A stretch of 64,000 nt of DNA. It comes from Owenia fusiformis. Lineage: Eukaryota > Annelida > Polychaeta > Sabellida > Oweniidae. Location: NCBI GenBank assembly GCA_903813345.2, contig CAIIXF020000003.1, positions 30,891,248 to 30,955,247 of the forward strand, read 5' to 3'. Below, piece by piece: positions 57,660-64,000 of the stretch (the stretch's first letter is position 1; every line of letters begins with the position of its first letter). Under the pieces are notes generated by a model. It made no database searches. It had not been told where the DNA came from and worked only from the letters and a program-made list of their open reading frames with translations. Made by a program: the position numbers and the translations under genes.

Positions 57660-58023
57660 TTAACTAGATAACGGCAACTGCGCGGAGTAGCAAATCCCAA
57701 CGAACAAAATATCAATTACCGAATTCCAATCAATTATACTCATTACTTTGGTTAAAATTGAAAAATTAATGATTTTAGAATTGCGAATTCCTGCAAAGCA
57801 GCCATTTTGAATTTTCTGAGCTACAAATCTGAAAGATAATACCATAATTGTGATCTACTCCAAAATTCTCGAATCAGAAAAAGATACAATATTTGCAATC
57901 TGCTTTTAATTGCCTTTTATTTGAGTATAATAAAGCTATACTTCAGAAAGAAAATTTCTGTTTTCGGAATAAATGTGAAATAGATAGATGTTGCGAATAT
58001 ACTACCAAAATTTCAAACAATAA

Positions 58024-59768
58024 CTAGATTGGTAAATTGAACAAAGTTCAATTTAAGACTCCAGATTGATTTACTTGAGTAAAGAGCTGAGTAGGAAGCT
58101 GAGTACGTAGATGATTAAGTAGCTGAGTAGGTAGCTGAGTAGGTAGCTGAGTAAGTAGCTGAGTAGGTAGCTGAGTAAGTAGCTGAGTAGGTAGCTAAGT
58201 AGGTAGCCAAGTAGGTATGTAGGTAGGTAGGTAAGTAGGAATAGTTGAAAGTATATTTGATGGATCTGCATTGTGGATACTGGCAAATGTGAATTTTAAA
58301 CAAATGTGAATTTTAAAATGGCATAGAATCTAAACTGGGAGTCGGATTGAAAGTTGATTTGCAGATTTGGATTCCTTAGAAAATTCTACCCTTAATTTAT
58401 AACTCATAAGTTAAATTTGGAGAACTTTTTATTTTGACCTACTTTTCGGACACCATATCTCAAAAGTGGGTCAAAATACTTTCTGACGGCAAAAGGCTAA
58501 CACTATTAGCACACTCTTTGTTACCTGTATACAAAATTTTGAAGCAAATTATTAAAGTGTAATGTCAGAATCGCAAAATTAAGGAAAAGCTATGAATTTG
58601 ACCTAGATTTTGACCTTGGCATTTTGGTGTCCACATTTTGAAGCTAGGTAGCCGTTTGAGGTCCCCTTCTTTTATAGACTTTCATTATGTTGAGCTGTAC
58701 TCAGTCTATACCTGGTATTTTACACTTCAAAAAGATATCTTTCCCTATTGATATAACATGGGGCACCAAATTTAGCAATTTTTGAGCTTTCAAAATGCCA
58801 TAACTTCCGACCTGAAAGTCGAATCAAAATTTGATTTGCAAATTCGGATTCCTGAGAAAATTCTACCCTTATTTCATAGCTCATATGTTAAATTTGGAGA
58901 ATTTTTTATTTTGACCTACTTTTCGGACACCATATCTCAAAAGTGGGTCAAAATACTTCCTGACGGCAAAAGGCTAACATTATTAGCACACTCTTTGCTA
59001 CCTGTATACAAAATTTAGAAGCAAATCATTTAAGTGTAGTGTCAGAATCGTAAAAATTAGGAAAAACTATCAATTTGACCTAGATTTTGACCTTGGGATT
59101 TTGGTGTCCAAATTTTGAAGCTATGTAGCTTTTGGGTACCCTTCTTTTATAGGAATTCATTATGTTAAGCTGCACTCTGTCTATATCTCATATTTTACAA
59201 TTAAAAAAAGTCTTTTTTCCCATTGACTTAACATGGGGCACCAAATTTAGCAATTTTTGAGCTTTCAAATCGCCATAACTTCCAAACGGGAAGTTGGATC
59301 GAAATTTGGTTTGCAGATTCGGATTCCTGAGAAAATTCTACCCTTATTTCATAGCTCATATGCTAAATTTGGAGAACTTTTTTAGTTTGACCTACTTTCC
59401 GGACGCCATATCTCAAAATCGCTAAGAGTAATTAAAAAACGGATGGCACAATCTCGATTTGTTTGTTTCTAAGCTACATGTTGAAAAAAAGATGAAGGAG
59501 TTATCACAATTAACAACGAAGATAATTGACAGAATGTTGATTTGACCTAAATTTGACCTAGTTCTTGACCTTTGACCTAGATAAAAATTTGACCTAATTT
59601 CCCAGAAACTAGGTTGATGGGCTATGTTAGCCATGTAAGTAGGTTAAAGTAACTTCTTCTAGTTGCTGAGAAAAAGTGTTCGGAAAGAAAGAAAGAAAGA
59701 AAGAATGAATAATAATAATAAGAAAACTGGCAAAAGCAATAGACTCCAGATTTTCATCTGGAGTCTAA
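58024..59768 (-). mobile_element. Helitron-like non-autonomous insertion
   Basis: Inserted in unit 2 of the tandem duplication; unit 1 keeps the empty site. On the minus strand the element ends in CTAG, with a perfect hairpin AAATTGAAC/GTTCAATTT six bases before it, and the next host base is T, as at Helitron 3' ends. The other end carries a second hairpin, GACTCCAGAT/ATCTGGAGTC. Interior: a GTAGGTAGCTGAGTAA microsatellite (58080-58235), three units of about 420-460 bp (GACCTACTTTTCGGACACCA, AAAAGGCTAACA), and GAAA/AATA runs near 59690. A TAA target duplication (PIF/Harbinger-like) is the alternative reading. Confidence 0.6.
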
Positions 59769-60480
59769 TAATTACTTTGGTTTAGAATTAAAAATTTATG
59801 ATTTTTGCGAAAAAGTCCCGTCATTTTTAAAGTGGTGGCCATCTTAAAAAAATCCATTTTGAATTTTCTGAGGTACAAATCTGAAAAATAATACCATAAT
59901 TGTGATCTACTCCAAAATTCCTTCAATTTGAGTATTATATAGCCATACTTTGAAGGGATCGAAAAATTATTGCGAAATCGTACATTAGATGGACATTTTG
60001 AATTTTACGAGGCTCGAAATAGAAAAAAGATACAATATTAGCAATCTACTCTTAATTGCCTTTCATTTGAGTATAATAAAGCTATACTTCAGAAAGATCT
60101 AAAAATTAGCGAAAATTTCTGTTTTCCTGACCCCCCATACACAGCCCCTGGGGGTCAGGATGAAAAACGTGGAATATATGTGAAATAGATAGATGTTGCG
60201 AATATACTACCAAAATTTCAAACAATAATATTAATTACTTTGGTTAAGAATGGAAAATTTATGATTTTTGCGAAAAAGTCCCGTCATTTTTAAAGCGGCG
60301 GCCATCTTGAAAAATTTTTTTTTGCGTAAAACTATTTATCAATATACATCTTTCCACCAAATATGAAGAAAATCTGTCAACCAATATTTGAGTTATCTTC
60401 CGGACGGACGGACGAACTGACTGACGGACGGACGGAGGGCTTCACTATATCCCTACCGAACTTCGTTCTTTGGGATAATT

Positions 60481-61440
60481 ACCTCATAAAAACTACAACT
60501 ATCATAAATCTATGTTGACAGTTCAAGGGCAAACATGTTATCATTCTAATTCTTATCTTATTCACATTGCAGATCATTTGCGCAGATCTATAAGGATCAA
60601 ATCTATACTGTCTGAAGCAAGAGAAATATCTCATGGCCATAAGGATCTACATGTATTGCATAGAAAACAACTACGATTTTAGGAGTTATACTGTTATCAT
60701 TATCAATTTGGCCCTCTCAAACCTGAAGCATGTCAACTTCAGAGACTATCAATGTGAGTAGCATTCTTTTTCTCATCATTATGACCATGATCATTACTAT
60801 CTCAGAACTTAACAATCATCTATTATCTTTCAGTAAAACATTCAGAAGGTGCAGTATCACAACAGCTATTTGGCTGATCATTTTGTACTTTTTGAAGTAG
60901 ATTTGCAACAATTCAAAGACTAGACTAATATTGAGATTAGAAAGCAAGTCTTAAATCATGAATAATATGAAGCACATGTTTAGAATATTTTAAATGGTAC
61001 CAAGTTATACTGCTATAGAGGACTTCATGATGCAACAATCATGAAACTTTTGCTCAATTAAATGATGCATCAGTCTTTTAACAATCTCCTATTTGAAAGA
61101 TAAACATAACAAAACTTTATTAAAGTTCTTCATATTTTAGAATTTTCATACTAGGTTATGTAAATAACATCATATAATCTGAGGAAATAATCATTTACAT
61201 GCAGTTTCATTTTGAAATAAGACAAATAAAACATATAATAAGGGGAAGCCCATGTAACTTAGTATATAATATAGTACATGTACTGTAATATAGATTTGAG
61301 AGGCCTGTTACTGTTGTCTTTTCAGAATTATTGTTACACAAATGTGCCATTGAATAATAAGAATGAAAAAAAACAAAACATATTGTTAGTACCTCAGTTG
61401 AAATACTCAATTTTGATTCGTTAAATAAAGTCAACAATAG
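60481..61440. other. intergenic, nothing seen
   Basis: No exon, repeat or RNA gene recognised. Confidence 0.4.
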
Positions 61441-61960
61441 GTATTATTATATACCCAATATGTAACACTAATCCTGATTGGTCAATACCTAGTCACGTGT
61501 TCCAAAACAGATTTACTATTTCCCTTCGAAAGTTATACTGTACGCCTGGTATTTTTCGATTGCGATTTAGTTTCGCGCTTTTCACAAGTGTTGTAAAATC
61601 GTAAAAATTCATCGTTGCAAAATTGCAGATTAAATCCCCGGGGATTTGTTATTACCCAGGGCCATGAATTCTGAAAATAATGAATTTTAAACTTGTGAAA
61701 TTCGCTAAATTTAATCTTTTACACAGCTTATAATGCTGACAATGGACTCAGGGAGGGGGCTTTCTAAGCCTTTTCAGCCTTCGCAGAGGAAACGGGACAA
61801 GAGTCAGTATAGGGTATATAATAAAACAAATAGTGACTGCCTACTTTCGAGCAATAATGTTTACTCCTTGGGAATATCCGCTATAATGTACTATTCCCAA
61901 AGCCACAGGCTTGTTAGAGGATATTCCCTCAGAGAAATAATTTACATTATAACATACCTA
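61441..61960. repeat. foldback repeat (copy 2, inverted relative of 33338-33720)
   Basis: Begins with ATATACCCAATATGTAACAC and TGATTGGTCAATACCTAGTC, the complement of the right end of the first copy. It ends with AGAGGATATTCCCTCAGAGA and a complementary TTGGGAATATCC. The interior differs between copies. Confidence 0.65.
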
Positions 61961-62576
61961 TGATAATGTATAGTACTGTAACGAAATTTCAAACCAGTTC
62001 GTCCCTATGTGTGATTGATATAGTGGTACTTACCTGCCAGAGTTCACATATTGTCCCTTAAGACGATAATTACAGTAGATTGTTAGGCTTTACAGAAATT
62101 TTAATCATTTTCCGTAAACTGGTGTTATTTTTGGCGACGTAATGGAGGCTGCCATATTAGATTTGCCCATATAAGGAACGAGTCCAATTTATATTTTCAC
62201 ACTTCGATTTCTTAACACATAAGCTAAGTTACTTCACTTTTAGCCGTCCTAGACTAAGTTAGAGGTGTAGAGTTTCGAATTAGATACCTTTCAAGGTCCA
62301 AATCTTTATCATTTGTTAGAAATTATAGGGAATTGCTTCGTCAGATTTCGACTGGAAAACGTTTCGAATTTAACTTCCGGTTGGTAATTTTGCTCATATT
62401 TTGCAGTTTATCAACATTATTCAAGCTCCTATCTTTTATAAAAACATTCTAGAGTATTTATCGTTCCAATCTATCCCCGCCACTGTAAAATTATATGTTT
62501 TTAGCCCAAAACACTTGGATGACCGGCGGAGTGATATTTTCCTACCGCGGAAGGCGAACTATTTTGTTACAGGGAC

Positions 62577-62584
62577 TATATAAG
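62577..62584 (+). promoter_or_regulatory. TATA-box candidate
   Basis: TATATAAGGCGGGAAGC is followed about 25 bases later by CTTAGCTCAGTC, an initiator-like context. Downstream sequence consists of TTTCAG-bearing repeats. It may be the start of a repeat-derived transcript or an LTR. Confidence 0.4.
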
Positions 62585-62924
62585 GCGGGAAGCAGTGAGC
62601 TTAGCTCAGTCTTTATTTCAGGTTCAAGGGGAACATATCAAGTAGTCTTTCTTTCAGGTTCAGTACATACGTTTGAGGAGCGAGTCAATACGTTTCAGAA
62701 TTGTGGAATTGAGTTCTTTCAAATTCAAGCAATATCAATCAAGAGATTCGATCTCAGGTACTTTGAAATTCTTTCACCTTGATAGAAATACTTCTATAGA
62801 GATATATTTTGGATAACAATTGTTAGTGGAATTTAACTTCAACTTATTTCAGTTGACTTTTGTTTGGAACTTTGATTTATTTTAGGGATTTTATTTCAGG
62901 ACTTTATTTGTTTTCAGCACTTTG

Positions 62925-63545
62925 TATATTTTCAGATGCTGTCCAGACTCATTGTATGAGCAGAGACTTTGTGTATTTTCAGGAGCTGTCCGGACCAGGG
63001 TATTTGCAAAGCAGAGACTTTGTATATTTTCAGATGCTGTCCAGACTCATTGTATGAGCAGAGACTTTGTGTATTTTCAGGAGCTGTCCGGACCAGGGTA
63101 TTTGCAAAGCAGAGACTTTGTATATTTTCAGATGCTGTCCAGACTCATTGTATGAGCAGAGACTTTGTGTATTTTCAGGAGCTGTCCGGACCAGGTGTAT
63201 TTGCAAAGCAGAGACTTTGTATATTTTCAGATGCTGTCCAGACTCATTGTATGAGCAGAGACTTTGTGTATTTTCAGGAGCTGTCCGGACCAGGTGTATT
63301 TGCAAAGCAGAGACTTTGTATATTTTCAGATGCTGTCCAGACTCATTGTATGAGCAGAGACTTTGTGTATTTTCAGGAGCTGTCCGGACCAGGTGTATTT
63401 GCAAAGTAGAGACTTTGTATATTTTCAGATGCTGTCCAGACTCATTGTATGAGCAGAGACTTTGTGTATTTTCAGGAGCTGTCCGGACCAGGTGTATTTG
63501 CAGAGCAGAGACTTTGTGTATTTTCAGATGCTGTCTGGACTAGGA
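62925..63545 (+). repeat. 98-99 bp tandem array with TATTTTCAG units
   Basis: Six copies at a spacing of 98, 98, 99, 99, 99 (starts near 62971, 63069, 63167, 63266, 63365, 63464). Each is two related half-units: AGAGACTTTGTGTATTTTCAG-type followed by GAGCTGTCCGGACCAGG, or GATGCTGTCCAGACTC. All frames stay open because the unit lacks stops in most frames. TTTTCAG before a G resembles a splice acceptor in every unit. Confidence 0.85.
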
Positions 63546-63689
63546 GTAATCACACAGACTGTGTATTTTTAGGTGCTGATCCGGATCTTGGGAGTATTTG
63601 TAAGATTCTAGAGGTGATCCAGAGTCTGTGCAATTGCCGAGAATTTGGTGTATTTTCAGGACTTTTGTGTATTTCCAGAGGTGGTGACC

Positions 63690-64000
63690 GACTTTGATTG
63701 ACAACCGAGTTTGCTTTGTAGGCATTCTACCTTTCAGGGTTTGCTTTGTAGGCATTCCATTTCAGAGTTTGCTTTGTAGGCATTCTACCTTTCAGGGTTT
63801 GTTTTGTAGGCATTCCATTTCAGAGTTTGCCTTTGATATATTTTCAGGGTTTGCCTTCTACCTTTCAGGGTTTGCTTTGTAGGCATTCCATTTCAGAGTT
63901 TGCTTTGTAGGCATTCTACCTTTCAGGGTTTGCTTTGTAGGCATTCCATTTCAGAGTTTGCTTTGTAGGCATTTTACCTTTCAGGGTTTGTTTTGTAGGC
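63690..64000 (+). repeat. tandem array, GTTTGCTTTGTAGGCATTC units, running off the window
   Basis: Units alternate between GGCATTCTACCTTTCAGG and GGCATTCCATTTCAGA, period about 28-31 bp, a pair about 59 bp. They continue the TTTCAG theme of the preceding array. The right edge lies outside the window. Confidence 0.8.

Larger units (their letters stand above)
57113..60480. mobile_element. inverted copy of the CGTCCG element family, with internal duplication
   Basis: Left end ACGGCAACTGCGCGGAGTAG matches, in complement, the 7005-7045 end of the first element. The right end CGAACTTCGTTCTTTGGGAT with CGGACGGACGGACG matches the 5573 end in complement. The interior has GGCGGCCATCTTGAAAAA and AAAATTTATGATTTTTGCG units. 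Confidence 0.7.

Noticed and set aside
57113-57845. Two identical 61-codon minus-strand frames (57113-57298, 57660-57845)
   Set aside because: Identity comes from the 547-bp tandem duplication inside a repeat element; not evidence of selection on a protein.
62860-63882. Long Cys-rich open frames (CIFRSCPDQGICK and others) in several frames
   Set aside because: The 98-99 bp unit is open in most frames and on both strands, so length is no evidence of coding; retained only as a tandem repeat.

Overview
The window is AT-rich animal genomic DNA with GT-AG introns, 5' and 3' exon phases that can be matched, and very many transposable elements. Gene content (a metallophosphatase, a mitochondrial flavoprotein-like regulator, a GT12-type glycosyltransferase, death-fold genes), a Gmr1-type Ty3/gypsy element and abundant CGTCCG-type interspersed repeats suggest a marine invertebrate, most likely a lophotrochozoan such as a mollusc. 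That assignment is an inference, not a match to a reference. Roughly half of the sequence is repeats. Layout: (1) 1-4.5 kb, + strand: the last four exons of a 5'-nucleotidase-family gene. One splice acceptor is tandemly duplicated. (2) 5.6-11.8 kb: three intergenic repeats, namely a CGTCCG element with 149-bp units, a GAACACC foldback followed by a 43-bp minisatellite, and a TGTCCCCACC element with 162-bp units. (3) 12.0-25.5 kb, - strand: the 3' part of a gene for the pyruvate dehydrogenase phosphatase regulatory subunit (PDPR). I could define 14 exons with consistent phases. Two things stand out here. Three homologous phase 1-1 exons lie in a row (20.8-22.8 kb), which is the layout of mutually exclusive exons. 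The next exon downstream has been amplified into a 99-bp tandem array (16.8-17.4 kb). An intronless glycosyltransferase gene sits in the intron between them on the opposite strand. (4) 27.9-38.4 kb: a small death-fold gene cluster. One gene joins ankyrin-like repeats to a death-like domain and a basic tail. A second, paralogous in its death domain, has as its first exon a long open frame derived from a LINE reverse transcriptase that has lost the catalytic YxDD motif. An inverted copy of the ankyrin exon lies between them. An unrecognised two-exon 3' gene tail occurs at 30.7-31.1 kb and again at 55.1-55.5 kb. (5) 38.65-55.06 kb: a Ty3/gypsy element with 4-bp target duplication, tRNA-Pro-like primer site, and the order gag-PR-INT-RT-RH typical of the Gmr1 clade. 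It is dead and has been hit by five later insertions, each with recognisable ends. It splits the second segmental-duplication copy in two. (6) 57.1-60.5 kb: an inverted copy of the CGTCCG element that holds an internal tandem duplication, one copy of which carries a Helitron-like insertion while the other preserves the empty site. (7) 61.4-64 kb: a foldback repeat, a TATA-like promoter and two tandem arrays built from units containing TTTTCAG. The strongest candidates for something undescribed are the PDPR exon array, the exon-derived minisatellite beside it, and the reverse-transcriptase/death-domain fusion gene. All are read from sequence alone; transcript data would settle them.
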